Source: Heyndrickxia sporothermodurans (GTDB lineage: Bacteria; Bacillota; Bacilli; Bacillales; Bacillaceae_C). Taken from it: a stretch of 14,162 bases of DNA. The stretch is from NCBI RefSeq assembly GCF_016785185.1, contig NZ_JAEKDY010000091.1. One strand, written 5' to 3'. Below the pieces are notes generated by a model. That model worked only from the letters and a program-made list of their open reading frames with translations, was not told where the DNA came from and ran no database searches. A program made the position numbers and the translations under genes. This document shows, piece by piece, positions 1-6,443 of this stretch; the first letter of the stretch is position 1, and each line of letters opens with the position of its first letter.

Positions 1-42
1 CTCCCATTCCTTACGCAATTCTGGATTATTTCTTTGGGACAT
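1..42 (-). CDS. 5' end of an unidentified leftward gene (partial)
   Basis: A leftward reading frame starts with ATG at 42-40 and runs off the left edge, giving the 14 residues MSQRNNPELRKEWE. A very strong Shine-Dalgarno sequence, GAGGAGG read on the minus strand (56-50), sits 7 bases before the ATG, which is the main reason to believe it. The visible peptide is polar and charged with no signal peptide or membrane segment. I do not recognise the protein. In B. subtilis this position, upstream of ribT, holds the rightward riboflavin genes, so the local order here is different. Confidence 0.6.
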   Translation of the reverse strand, partial: MSQRNNPELRKEWE

Positions 43-95
43 AAAAAAACCTCCTCAAACTTTGATTTGAAGAGATTATCTCACAGGTACTATAT

Positions 96-394
96 ATGTT
101 AATAGGTGTATTCTATTTGACTCTTACCAACAAACAATAAAACAATATGAAAATGAGGAAAATTGGCAGCTTTTTTTATGGAAAATAGAAGATGATGTAA
201 TTGGATTAATTGGGGTTCAATTAAAAGATCAGTTGGTTGAAATTCAACATATATCAGTGAATCCTTCTCACCGCAATCAAGGTGTAGGAAAGAATATGCT
301 AAAATCTATAAAGCAGATTTACGAAGGAAAAACAATTTTGCCAAATGAATACACGGCAGCATTTTGTGAAAACTGTAACGATGAAGAACTGTAA
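96..394 (+). pseudogene. ribT: Degenerate ribT (GNAT acetyltransferase remnant)
   Basis: The frame read from about 122 to the stop at 392-394 encodes the body of RibT, the GNAT-fold protein encoded last in the B. subtilis rib operon. Visible pieces are QQTIKQYE, WQLFLWK, VIGLIGVQL, and the acetyl-CoA loop region HISVNPSHRNQGVGKNM, then a C-terminal tail ending in NDEEL. The N-terminal part is missing. The frame is closed by TGA at 68-70 and has no ATG, GTG or TTG with a ribosome binding site before QQTIK. The ATG at 96 begins MLI, like RibT, but is in another frame and stops at 138-140 after 14 residues. From memory of the family, some 20 residues between MLI and the QQT motif are gone, and the remaining spacing shifts the frame. 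I infer an internal deletion. A sequencing error could explain the frameshift but not the missing residues. No rib genes lie immediately upstream. Confidence 0.75.
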
Positions 395-472
395 GGCTGA
401 TCAATAGTGTTTGATTCATGATAATGAAACGGGGATTTATCGTTTTATTATGGTCAGCCTTATTTTAATTTT
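393..472 (+). terminator. Two-tier hairpin between ribT remnant and DUF309 gene
   Basis: An outer stem pairs 393-403 (AAGGCTGATCA) with 451-461 (TGGTCAGCCTT): 11 base pairs with one G-T. An inner stem pairs AATGAAACG (423-431) with CGTTTTATT (441-449), again with one G-T. A T-rich stretch, TATTTTAATTTTT, follows at 461-472. The structure lies between two convergent genes and would best serve rightward transcription leaving ribT. The minus side lacks a good T tract. Confidence 0.55.
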
Positions 473-1013
473 TAAGTTGTAATTTTCGTTCTCTCTTCAA
501 ACGTTTCGTTATGGCTGAGAGATACCTTTCCATTTCGATACTTGTCCGATCTCGTACTGCGTGTCGATGAATAATTGTGTAGTCATCTCCCGCGTTTTGT
601 TCCCCCCATCTAAACCCTAGCTCCTTACATTTACTTTTACATATAGTAAGTAACCTTTCATCATTAATTTTTATATTGATACTTTCGTATTCTTCATTAT
701 TTTTCATTCTTGTAAGCTGTGTATTCATTTTATTAAATAGATCATTCACATCTATTTTTAATGTGATCAGAATATTTTTATTCTCAATTAAATTATTTAA
801 TGCTTTTTTCATTAAACGGATGGCGCCAACAATGTTCGAGCGTCGATAATGGTATTGCGAAACGGCTAATTGAATTAAGCCAACCCACACTGAATGGCGA
901 TTTTTGATATCGGTTAGTTTCCAATGCTCTTCTAAAAGTTCATGGCACTCAAAATAATCTCTATCACCGTGAAAATGCACTAAATATTCAATATATGCTT
1001 CCGGAATTTTCAT
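465..1013 (-). CDS. ypuF: DUF309 family protein (YpuF-like)
   Basis: A helical cytoplasmic protein of about 182 residues in the DUF309 family, whose biochemical role is not established. The family signature is visible: HFHGDRDYFECHELLEEHWK at residues 13-32 and the second helical motif GLIQLAVSQYHYRRSN at about 45-60. The C-terminal third is basic (KRLKRERKLQLKN). A GTG at 1025-1023 would add four residues, but I prefer ATG 1013-1011 because a GTGAG-type ribosome binding site sits 7-12 bases before it and family members start close to this point. It points away from scpA and towards the ribT remnant. The same gene lies next to scpA in B. subtilis, which supports the ypuF assignment. No convincing promoter was found on its strand. 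There is no membrane segment or signal peptide. Confidence 0.85.
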   Translation of the reverse strand: MKIPEAYIEYLVHFHGDRDYFECHELLEEHWKLTDIKNRHSVWVGLIQLAVSQYHYRRSNIVGAIRLMKKALNNLIENKNILITLKIDVNDLFNKMNTQLTRMKNNEEYESINIKINDERLLTICKSKCKELGFRWGEQNAGDDYTIIHRHAVRDRTSIEMERYLSAITKRLKRERKLQLKN

Positions 1014-1174
1014 TACATAACTCACTCACTTTCAACTTATGTAAGTGTAACATAAATTACTGTTTATTTTATACATATAGCTAGGAAAATCATTTCCAAA
1101 AAGCTTAATTGTTTGGATTGTTTTAATATGGAGTTGCATAATTTTGGTACAAAAACCGTATGGAAAAATTTTTA

Positions 1175-1203
1175 TTGGACTGCAGAAGATATTCCACTAT
1201 ACT
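1175..1203 (+). promoter_or_regulatory. Sigma-A type promoter for scpA-scpB
   Basis: TTGGAC at 1175-1180, a 17-base spacer and TATACT at 1198-1203 give five of six matches in the -10 box and four of six in the -35 box at ideal spacing. It lies 46-49 bases upstream of the scpA start codons and is the only strong candidate in the gap between the divergent ypuF and scpA genes. Confidence 0.75.
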
Positions 1204-1251
1204 AATAATATTGGGGTTATTTTTTACTAGAGGCATGAAATTGGTGATATG

Positions 1252-2007
1252 ATGGAATATAATGTGAAAATTGATGCATTTGAAGGACCTTTAGATTTAC
1301 TTCTGCATTTAATTAATCGGTTAGAAATAGATATTTATGATATACCTATGGCTGAAATATCTGAACAATACTTATTATTTATTCATGCGATGAAGGAATT
1401 GGAATTGGATGTTGCTAGTGAGTATTTAGTTATGGCAGCAACATTACTCGCAATTAAAAGTAAAATGTTACTTCCTAAATATGAAGATGAATTGGAAGAT
1501 GAGTTTGAATATGAAGAAGATCCTAGGGATGATTTAGTTGAAAAACTAGTAGAATATCGAAAATATAAAGAAGCAGCTATCGAGCTAAAGCAAATGGAGC
1601 AGGAACGTGGACAAATGTTTACAAAACCTCCAAGTGATTTAACGGAATATATGAAAGACATCCCTTCGGATCAATTTCAAGGGGATGTTTCTATATATGA
1701 TATGATAGGGGCGTTGAATAAATTATTGCGCAGAAAAAAGTTGCAAAAGCCACTATCGACAAAAATCACAAGACAGGAAATATCAATTGAAAGCCGTATG
1801 GAAGAAATATTAAAAGATCTTACGATTGAAAAGGGCAAGCAAAATTTTAATACACTCTTCCCTGTACCTGAAAAAAATCATGTGGTCATTACATTTCTTG
1901 CTATTTTGGAATTAATGAAACGAAATGAAATTTATGTTGAGCAAGATGGCAATTTTGAAGATATTTTCGTAGCAAGGAAGGGAGCGAGTATGATTGGAAC
2001 AAATTAA
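1252..2007 (+). CDS. scpA: Segregation and condensation protein A (kleisin of SMC-ScpAB)
   Basis: ScpA is the kleisin that closes the bacterial SMC ring and, with ScpB, organises and segregates the chromosome on the nucleoid. The 251-residue product has the classic N-terminal kleisin motif (FEGPLDLLLHLI, about 10-21), then LDVASEYLVMAATLLAIKSKMLLP, a long acidic stretch (EDELEDEFEYEEDPRDD), a charged middle helix region, and the C-terminal winged-helix segment with VVITFLAILELMKR. Length matches B. subtilis ScpA (about 250). Two ATGs lie in tandem at 1249 and 1252. I choose 1252 because family members start MEYxVKID and the weak ribosome site GGTGAT (1243-1248) is better spaced for it; the difference is one residue. 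The end overlaps scpB by 14 bases, suggesting coupled translation and a fixed ratio of the two subunits. Confidence 0.96.
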   Translation: MEYNVKIDAFEGPLDLLLHLINRLEIDIYDIPMAEISEQYLLFIHAMKELELDVASEYLVMAATLLAIKSKMLLPKYEDELEDEFEYEEDPRDDLVEKLVEYRKYKEAAIELKQMEQERGQMFTKPPSDLTEYMKDIPSDQFQGDVSIYDMIGALNKLLRRKKLQKPLSTKITRQEISIESRMEEILKDLTIEKGKQNFNTLFPVPEKNHVVITFLAILELMKRNEIYVEQDGNFEDIFVARKGASMIGTN

Positions 2008-2596
2008 TTGGAAAGGCATATTGGAAAGCTTACTTTTTGCTGCTGGGGATGAAGGTTTGTCATTAAAACAAATAATGACAGTTATGGAGCTTGAAGAATT
2101 TCAAGCGATCGAACTAGTTGAACAATTGAAACAGGATTATGAAATGCAAAATGACCGCGGAATTGTTATTGTCGAGCTGGCGGGTACCTATCAATTAGTA
2201 ACGAAGAAAGAAAACTCACTTTATTTGAAAAGACTAGTTGAATCTCCGGGGATGAGTACACTTTCACAAGCAGCATTGGAAACACTTGCCATTATTTCTT
2301 ATAAACAACCAATAACAAGAATTGAGATCGAAGATATACGTGGAGTGAAAACGGAACGTCCATTGCAAACTCTTACTTCTAAAGGTCTGATAAAGGAAGT
2401 TGGCCGTGCAAATGGTGCAGGAAGAGCTAGATTATATGGAACGACTAAAGAATTTCTAGATTATTTTGGTCTAAAAGATATTAAGGAATTGCCGCCTCTT
2501 CCTGAACCAACAGACAATGATTTTGAACAGGACGATGCAGATCTATTTTTTGAAAAATTTCAAGAAACATTGGAATCTAATAAAGATATTGAATAG
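1994..2596 (+). CDS. scpB: Segregation and condensation protein B
   Basis: ScpB binds the ScpA linker as a dimer and completes the SMC-ScpAB condensin complex. The 200-residue product has tandem winged-helix regions with the conserved strings LSQAALETLAIISYKQPITRIEIEDIRG split around residues 92-120, VGRANGAGRARLYGTT at about 136-151, and the acidic tail ending in DDADLFFEKFQETLE, as in B. subtilis ScpB. Translation starts at TTG (1994-1996), inside the end of scpA. No ATG exists in this frame at the right place, and AGGAAGGGAGCG at about 1975-1986 provides the ribosome binding site. It shares the scpA promoter and is followed 9 bases later by a strong terminator, so scpA-scpB form a two-gene operon. 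B. subtilis has ypuI next; that gene is absent here. Confidence 0.96.
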   Translation: MEQINWKGILESLLFAAGDEGLSLKQIMTVMELEEFQAIELVEQLKQDYEMQNDRGIVIVELAGTYQLVTKKENSLYLKRLVESPGMSTLSQAALETLAIISYKQPITRIEIEDIRGVKTERPLQTLTSKGLIKEVGRANGAGRARLYGTTKEFLDYFGLKDIKELPPLPEPTDNDFEQDDADLFFEKFQETLESNKDIE

Positions 2597-2605
2597 AACA
2601 GATTC

Positions 2606-2639
2606 AAAAGGCTATTTGCAAACGCAAATAGCCTTTTTT
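2606..2639 (+). terminator. Rho-independent terminator after scpB
   Basis: AAAAGGCTATTTGC (2606-2619) pairs perfectly with GCAAATAGCCTTTT (2624-2637) around an AAAC loop, followed by Ts. The 14-pair stem with its T run is one of the clearest terminators in the window. It separates scpAB from the sporulation genes. Confidence 0.93.
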
Positions 2640-2640
2640 A

Positions 2641-2670
2641 TTCATATCTATCCTTGTCCATTCATAAACT
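2641..2670 (+). promoter_or_regulatory. Candidate sigma-E (mother cell) promoter for dacB-spmA-spmB
   Basis: TTCATATC at 2641-2648 resembles the sigma-E -35 box and CATAAACT at 2663-2670 resembles the -10 box (CATACAAT), separated by 14 bases. In B. subtilis the dacB operon is known to be read by sigma-E RNA polymerase. The site sits directly after the scpB terminator and 42 bases before the dacB start. The match is by eye only. Confidence 0.5.
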
Positions 2671-2712
2671 TGTACAAAGTACATGTTCATAATGGAGAAG
2701 AGGAGCAACTGT

Positions 2713-3825
2713 ATGAAACGTTTTTTTATATTCGCTATTTTTATTATGCTTATATTGGCCAGCCCCGGAAAATCTTTTGCTGCATCACCTTCAGTTACAG
2801 CCGCAAGCGCTATTTTAATGGACCAAGATAGTGGAAGAGTTTTATACGAAAAAAATGCAAATGATGTACGAAGGATAGCCTCTATTACGAAAATAATGAC
2901 GGCCATCCTAGCAATTGAATCGGGAAAGTTAGATGAAAATACTAAAATTAGTGACACAGCTGTTCGAACGGAAGGTTCATCGATTTATTTAAAACCGGGA
3001 GATACGATGAAACTAAAGGATTTAGTGTATGGTTTAATGTTGCGATCGGGAAATGATGCTGCCAATGCGATTGCCGAATGTGTAGGGGGGAGTATTGAGG
3101 GATTTGTCTTTTTAATGAACCAGAAGGCGAAAGAAATTGGAATGGTTAATACACATTTTGCGAATCCCAATGGTCTAGATAACAAAGAAGATCATTTTTC
3201 AACTGCATATGATATGGCACTTTTGACGCGATATGCAATGCAAAATAAAACATACAGAGAGATTTCCGGAACTAAGTTTTATAAAGGATGGGGAAATAAA
3301 AATCGATTATTAACAGAAAAGTATAAATACACGACAGGCGGGAAAACCGGTTTTACAAAACGTGCGAAAAGAACTTTAGTTACAACGGCAACAAAAGACC
3401 ATCAAAATCTAATTGCGGTTACATTAAATGGTCCTGATGATTGGAATGATCATATAAATATGTTTGAGTACGGTTTTAAGTATTTTGATACAACCATTGT
3501 GTTGGACAAAGGTTTGATTAAAGGTATTAACAACAAGTATTTGAAAAATCATGTTTACATTAAAAATCCCGTCTTATATTCACTTACAAACAATGAAAAA
3601 AAAGAGATTTCAATAGAAATGAAACTACTAAATTCCCAAAAAAATTGGAAAGACGCAAGGAATATTCCAAAAATAGTTGGAAAAGCAGTCGTTTATAAGG
3701 GGAACGAAGAAATTAAATCGGTACCCATTTATTATAAGCATGAGAATGTAGAAAAAAAGAAAGGATGGTTCGGGTACTTTATTCAATTATTTTCGATCCA
3801 TTTAGGTGTAAAAGAGAATGGTTAA
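2713..3825 (+). CDS. dacB: D-alanyl-D-alanine carboxypeptidase, sporulation type (PBP5*-like)
   Basis: A penicillin-binding protein (peptidase S11) that trims D-Ala from stem peptides, controlling cross-linking of spore cortex peptidoglycan. The 370-residue product begins with a signal peptide (basic MKR, hydrophobic 4-17, likely cleavage after SFA at 23). The three active-site motifs are all intact: SxxK as SITK at 57-60, SxN as SGN at 112-114, and KTG at 211-213. The C-terminal beta domain ends in KKKGWFGYFIQLF, a probable membrane-associating tail. An upstream in-frame ATG at 2683 would add ten polar residues before the signal peptide. I reject it because GAAGAGGAG (about 2697-2705) is correctly spaced for 2713. 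The last 8 bases overlap spmA, as expected for a coupled dacB-spmA-spmB operon, and this context separates it from vegetative dacA or dacF. Confidence 0.95.
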   Translation: MKRFFIFAIFIMLILASPGKSFAASPSVTAASAILMDQDSGRVLYEKNANDVRRIASITKIMTAILAIESGKLDENTKISDTAVRTEGSSIYLKPGDTMKLKDLVYGLMLRSGNDAANAIAECVGGSIEGFVFLMNQKAKEIGMVNTHFANPNGLDNKEDHFSTAYDMALLTRYAMQNKTYREISGTKFYKGWGNKNRLLTEKYKYTTGGKTGFTKRAKRTLVTTATKDHQNLIAVTLNGPDDWNDHINMFEYGFKYFDTTIVLDKGLIKGINNKYLKNHVYIKNPVLYSLTNNEKKEISIEMKLLNSQKNWKDARNIPKIVGKAVVYKGNEEIKSVPIYYKHENVEKKKGWFGYFIQLFSIHLGVKENG

Positions 3826-4411
3826 TTATATTTGGATTGGTATGACATTAATCGGTTTGGTTTTCGCGGCTATTAATGGAAAAATGAAAGATGTTAATGA
3901 AGCTATTTTTCAATCAGCAAATGAAGCGGTTACCCTTTGTATAGGGTTGATAAGTATACTTGTATTCTGGCTGGGAATTATGAGAATTGCCCAAGATTCA
4001 GGACTTTTGGATAAATTCTCGCGTTTATTTCGTCCGATCATTAAACGACTCTTTCCCGAAGTCCCCGAAAATCATCCTGCAATGGGGTATATATTATCTA
4101 ACATCATTGCTAATATGTTCGGACTTGGCAATGCTGCTACACCGTTAGGAATAAAGGCGATGGAGCAATTGAAGGAGTTAAATGGCGGAAGACCTGTTGC
4201 AAGTCGATCGATGATTACATTTCTGGCATTAAATACATCCGGGCTTACGTTAATACCAACAACTGTTATTGCAATCCGAATGAATTATCATTCGGCATCA
4301 CCAACTGAAATTGTTGGACCAACATTATTGGCTACGACAATAGCGACCATTGCTGCTATTTTGATAGACCGCTACTATTACTATAAAAGAACCCGCAATG
4401 GGGTGAAATAA
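3818..4411 (+). CDS. spmA: Spore maturation protein A
   Basis: SpmA is a membrane protein needed, with SpmB, for normal spore core dehydration and heat resistance in Bacillus; the transported species is unknown. The 197-residue product is almost entirely hydrophobic, with membrane segments near residues 3-17, 37-56, about 90-107 and 160-180. It carries the nucleoside recognition (Gate) domain signature GLGNAATPLGIKAMEQL at about 107-123, and ends in a basic tail (YYYYKRTRNGVK). The ATG at 3818 lies inside the end of dacB, and only one base separates the stop from the spmB ATG. Length and order match B. subtilis. Expression is probably mother-cell specific through the dacB promoter. Confidence 0.95.
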   Translation: MVNYIWIGMTLIGLVFAAINGKMKDVNEAIFQSANEAVTLCIGLISILVFWLGIMRIAQDSGLLDKFSRLFRPIIKRLFPEVPENHPAMGYILSNIIANMFGLGNAATPLGIKAMEQLKELNGGRPVASRSMITFLALNTSGLTLIPTTVIAIRMNYHSASPTEIVGPTLLATTIATIAAILIDRYYYYKRTRNGVK

Positions 4412-4412
4412 T

Positions 4413-4943
4413 ATGTATATACTGTCAATTGTATCAATTTGGATCATTCCTATTCTAATTGGTTTTATATTAATATATAGCGTCATGAAAAAAACTCCTG
4501 CATATGAGAGTTTTGTAGATGGTGGGAAAGAAGGAATAAAGATAGCTGTATCGATTATTCCATTTCTTGTCGGAATGTTAGTTGCAATTACTGTATTCCG
4601 AGCTTCTGGTGCATTAGACTTTTTTGTCCAATTGCTTAGACCTGTTTTAGATTTCTTAGGAGTCCCATCAGAAATTGTCCCTTTAGCATTAATCCGTCCA
4701 ATATCAGGAAATGCGGCATTAGGAATTATGAGTGATATCCTTAAAGTACATGGACCAGATACTTTTATCGGAAAATTAGCATCAACTATACAAGGGAGTA
4801 CAGATACGACTTTATATGTATTAACCGTTTATTTTGGTGCAGTTGGTATTAAAAAAATGGGAGATGCGTTAAAAGTCGGCCTATTAGCTGATTTAGTTGG
4901 AATAGGTGCAGCAATCATCATCATAACTTGGATGTTTGGATAA
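4413..4943 (+). CDS. spmB: Spore maturation protein B
   Basis: SpmB is the partner of SpmA in spore core dehydration and also has the nucleoside recognition domain. The 176-residue product has about five hydrophobic segments (4-24, 43-62, 68-88, near 90-110, 156-175) and the conserved PISGNAALGIMSDIL and STIQGSTDTTLYVLTVYFGAVGI regions in its second half. GGGGTGA (4400-4406) in the end of spmA is its ribosome binding site. The final codons form the 5' arm of the operon terminator. It is the last gene of dacB-spmA-spmB. Confidence 0.95.
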   Translation: MYILSIVSIWIIPILIGFILIYSVMKKTPAYESFVDGGKEGIKIAVSIIPFLVGMLVAITVFRASGALDFFVQLLRPVLDFLGVPSEIVPLALIRPISGNAALGIMSDILKVHGPDTFIGKLASTIQGSTDTTLYVLTVYFGAVGIKKMGDALKVGLLADLVGIGAAIIIITWMFG

Positions 4944-4967
4944 AAAGCCAAATATCCAAGTTTTTTT
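4925..4967 (+). terminator. Terminator of dacB-spmA-spmB, overlapping the spmB end
   Basis: AACTTGGATGTTTGG (4925-4939) pairs with CCAAATATCCAAGTT (4948-4962) over 15 pairs with one G-T and an 8-base loop, followed by seven Ts (4961-4967). The left arm and loop contain the last codons and stop of spmB, so terminator and coding sequence share bases. Confidence 0.9.
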
Positions 4968-5004
4968 ATGTCTATGGTATAACTCATTTCTTTGCTTTTT
5001 CTAT

Positions 5005-5035
5005 TTGATATGTAATAATTCATAAAGAATATGCT
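5005..5035 (+). promoter_or_regulatory. Weak promoter candidate for rluB
   Basis: Because a strong terminator precedes it, rluB needs a promoter in 4968-5050. The best match is TTGATA (5005-5010, five of six to the -35 consensus) with TATGCT (5030-5035, four of six) at a long 19-base spacing. An alternative is TTTGCT (4991-4996) with TAATAA (5013-5018) at 16 bases. Neither is convincing. Confidence 0.28.
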
Positions 5036-5064
5036 TTGAAAAAATAAATGAGGTGGAAAATAGA

Positions 5065-5799
5065 ATGGAACGTCTTCAAAAGGTTATTGCACAAGCAGGG
5101 ATTGCCTCTCGGCGGAAGTCAGAAGAATTAATTGCAGAAGGAAAAGTGAAAGTTAACGGAAAAATAGTACGTGAGCTCGGTACGAAAGTTTCTGTCAATG
5201 ATAAAGTAGAAGTTAATGAAATTCCACTTGAAAGAGAAGAAAAAAAATATATTTTAATGTACAAGCCAAGAGGAGTTATCTCTGCAGTAAAAGATGATAA
5301 AGGTAGAAAAGTGGTCATCGATTTCCTTCCAGAAATAAAACAACGTGTTTATCCTATCGGACGTTTAGATTACGATACTTCAGGATTATTACTATTAACA
5401 AATGATGGTGAGTTTGCAAATTTGCTTATGCATCCACGATACGAAATTAACAAAACATATGTGGCAAAAATTAAAGGAATCCCAACTAGACAATCATTAA
5501 AACTATTAGAAAAAGGTGTTAAATTAGAGGATGGTATAACAGCTCCCGCCAAGGCGAAATTACTATCCGCTGATAAAAAAACACAAAAATCTATCGTAGA
5601 ATTAACGATCCATGAAGGGAAAAATCGCCAAGTCCGCAGAATGTTCGAAGCAATCGGGCATCCGGTTCAAAAGCTAAAGCGCGAACGTTACGCATTTTTA
5701 AATTTACACAGCTTAAATGCGGGGGAAAGCCGAGAACTAACTCCACATGAGGTTAAACAACTTAGAGCACTAGCGGAAACAGGAACAGGACTGCAATAA
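5065..5799 (+). CDS. rluB: 23S rRNA pseudouridine synthase RluB
   Basis: Converts a uridine of 23S rRNA helix 89/90 (position 2605 in E. coli numbering, 2633 in B. subtilis) to pseudouridine. The 244-residue product has an N-terminal S4 RNA-binding domain (LQKVIAQAGIASRRKSEELI and KVNGKIV, about 4-61), then the RsuA/RluB/E/F catalytic domain with YKPRGVIS (66-73), the catalytic aspartate D102 in GRLDYDTSGLLLLTNDG, and the signature EGKNRQVRRMFEAIGHPV near 188-205. Length equals B. subtilis RluB (YpuL). A GTG twelve bases upstream is itself part of the ribosome binding site AGGTGG (5051-5056), so ATG 5065 is the start. In B. subtilis it also lies between spmB and resA. It is probably its own transcript, though it may read through into resA because no terminator with a T run separates them. 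Confidence 0.96.
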   Translation: MERLQKVIAQAGIASRRKSEELIAEGKVKVNGKIVRELGTKVSVNDKVEVNEIPLEREEKKYILMYKPRGVISAVKDDKGRKVVIDFLPEIKQRVYPIGRLDYDTSGLLLLTNDGEFANLLMHPRYEINKTYVAKIKGIPTRQSLKLLEKGVKLEDGITAPAKAKLLSADKKTQKSIVELTIHEGKNRQVRRMFEAIGHPVQKLKRERYAFLNLHSLNAGESRELTPHEVKQLRALAETGTGLQ

Positions 5800-5821
5800 A
5801 GGTTCACATAACCTTCAAATT

Positions 5822-5835
5822 ATGCTAATTAGCAT
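5822..5835. repeat. Perfect 14-bp palindrome in the resA promoter
   Basis: ATGCTAATTAGCAT (5822-5835) is a perfect palindrome. Its right half contains the putative -35 box of the resA promoter, the position expected for a repressor operator. It has no T run and no loop, so it is not a terminator. I do not recognise the regulator. Confidence 0.45.
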
Positions 5836-5856
5836 GTTTTGGGGGAATGATATAAT
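5829..5856 (+). promoter_or_regulatory. Extended -10 promoter for resABC
   Basis: TATAAT at 5851-5856 is a perfect -10 box preceded by TG one base upstream (TGA-TATAAT), an extended -10. TTAGCA at 5829-5834 is a four-of-six -35 box at 16 bases. A second TATAAT at 5863-5868 lacks a -35 box. The start of transcription would fall near 5863, leaving a 35-base leader to the resA start. Confidence 0.65.
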
Positions 5857-5897
5857 AGTAATTATAATGTGACGAATTTTCGATTGGAGGTTGCGAA

Positions 5898-6431
5898 ATG
5901 TCACAAAAGAAAAAACAAAGATTAATCATTAGAACAGTCATTTTACTTGTATTAATCTCTGCTGTTGCTTACACTTTATATGCAAATCTAACGAAAGATA
6001 GTCGTGGAGAAATAAAAGTGGGAGATAAGGCACCGGATTTTGTTTTACAAGATATGTCTGGAACGAAACATAGATTATCAGACTACCGCGGAAAAGGAAT
6101 ATTTTTAAATTTTTGGGGCACATGGTGTGGTCCGTGTAAGGAAGAAATGCCTTATATGGTTGACTTATATAAAGACTTTAAAAAACAAGGAGTCGAGATT
6201 TTAGCCGTAAATGTTGGAGAATCTAACTACCTGGTAAATAAGTTTATTAAAGAGTATGGGCTGAATTTTCCTGTATTAATGGATAAAGGCAGGGACGTTC
6301 AATATGCATACGGAATTGATCCTATTCCAACTTCCTTTTTTATTGATTCCAGCGGTAAAGTAAAGCAAATTGTAGTTAAAACAATGACTAAAAAAGAAAT
6401 TCAACACTTAATGGAGAGTATTAAACCTTAA
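5898..6431 (+). CDS. resA: Thiol-disulfide oxidoreductase ResA (cytochrome c maturation)
   Basis: ResA is a membrane-anchored extracytoplasmic thioredoxin-like protein that reduces the disulfide of apocytochrome c so that haem can be attached. The 177-residue product has a basic N-terminus and one membrane anchor (about 10-29), then a TlpA/thioredoxin fold starting at VGDKAPDFVL. The active site is WGTWCGPC with C77 and C80. The glutamates that tune ResA are present at E83 (KEEMP) and E108 (NVGES), and the cis-proline is P144 in IPTSF. B. subtilis ResA has CEPC here, so the dipeptide between the cysteines differs. GGAGG (5886-5890) sits 7 bases before the ATG. It is first of resABC, with resB 12 bases after its stop. 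Little ambiguity remains: gene order and the KGxFLNFWGTWC block identify it. Confidence 0.95.
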   Translation: MSQKKKQRLIIRTVILLVLISAVAYTLYANLTKDSRGEIKVGDKAPDFVLQDMSGTKHRLSDYRGKGIFLNFWGTWCGPCKEEMPYMVDLYKDFKKQGVEILAVNVGESNYLVNKFIKEYGLNFPVLMDKGRDVQYAYGIDPIPTSFFIDSSGKVKQIVVKTMTKKEIQHLMESIKP

Positions 6432-6443
6432 GGAGTTTTATGT

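Noticed and set aside
96..140. Short frame starting ATG at 96 (MLIGVFYLTLTNKQ)
   Set aside because: It stops after 14 residues and looks like the broken start of ribT, not a gene of its own.
57..140. Sporulation-type promoter for the leftward gene at the left edge
   Set aside because: CATATATA on the minus strand has no -35 box at an acceptable distance.
1084..1097. GGAAA-ATCA-TTTCC inverted repeat between ypuF and scpA
   Set aside because: Only five pairs in AT-rich DNA, away from either promoter box; likely chance.
1383..1661. Leftward 92-residue frame inside scpA
   Set aside because: Serine-rich shadow of an acidic, highly conserved coding region, with no family resemblance.
2683..2712. 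Upstream dacB start at 2683
   Set aside because: It would place ten polar residues before the signal peptide and lacks a ribosome site, whereas GAGGAG fits the 2713 start.
2604..2957. Leftward 117-residue frame over the scpB terminator and dacB start
   Set aside because: It reads through a perfect terminator and the conserved dacB coding region; composition is that of an antisense shadow.
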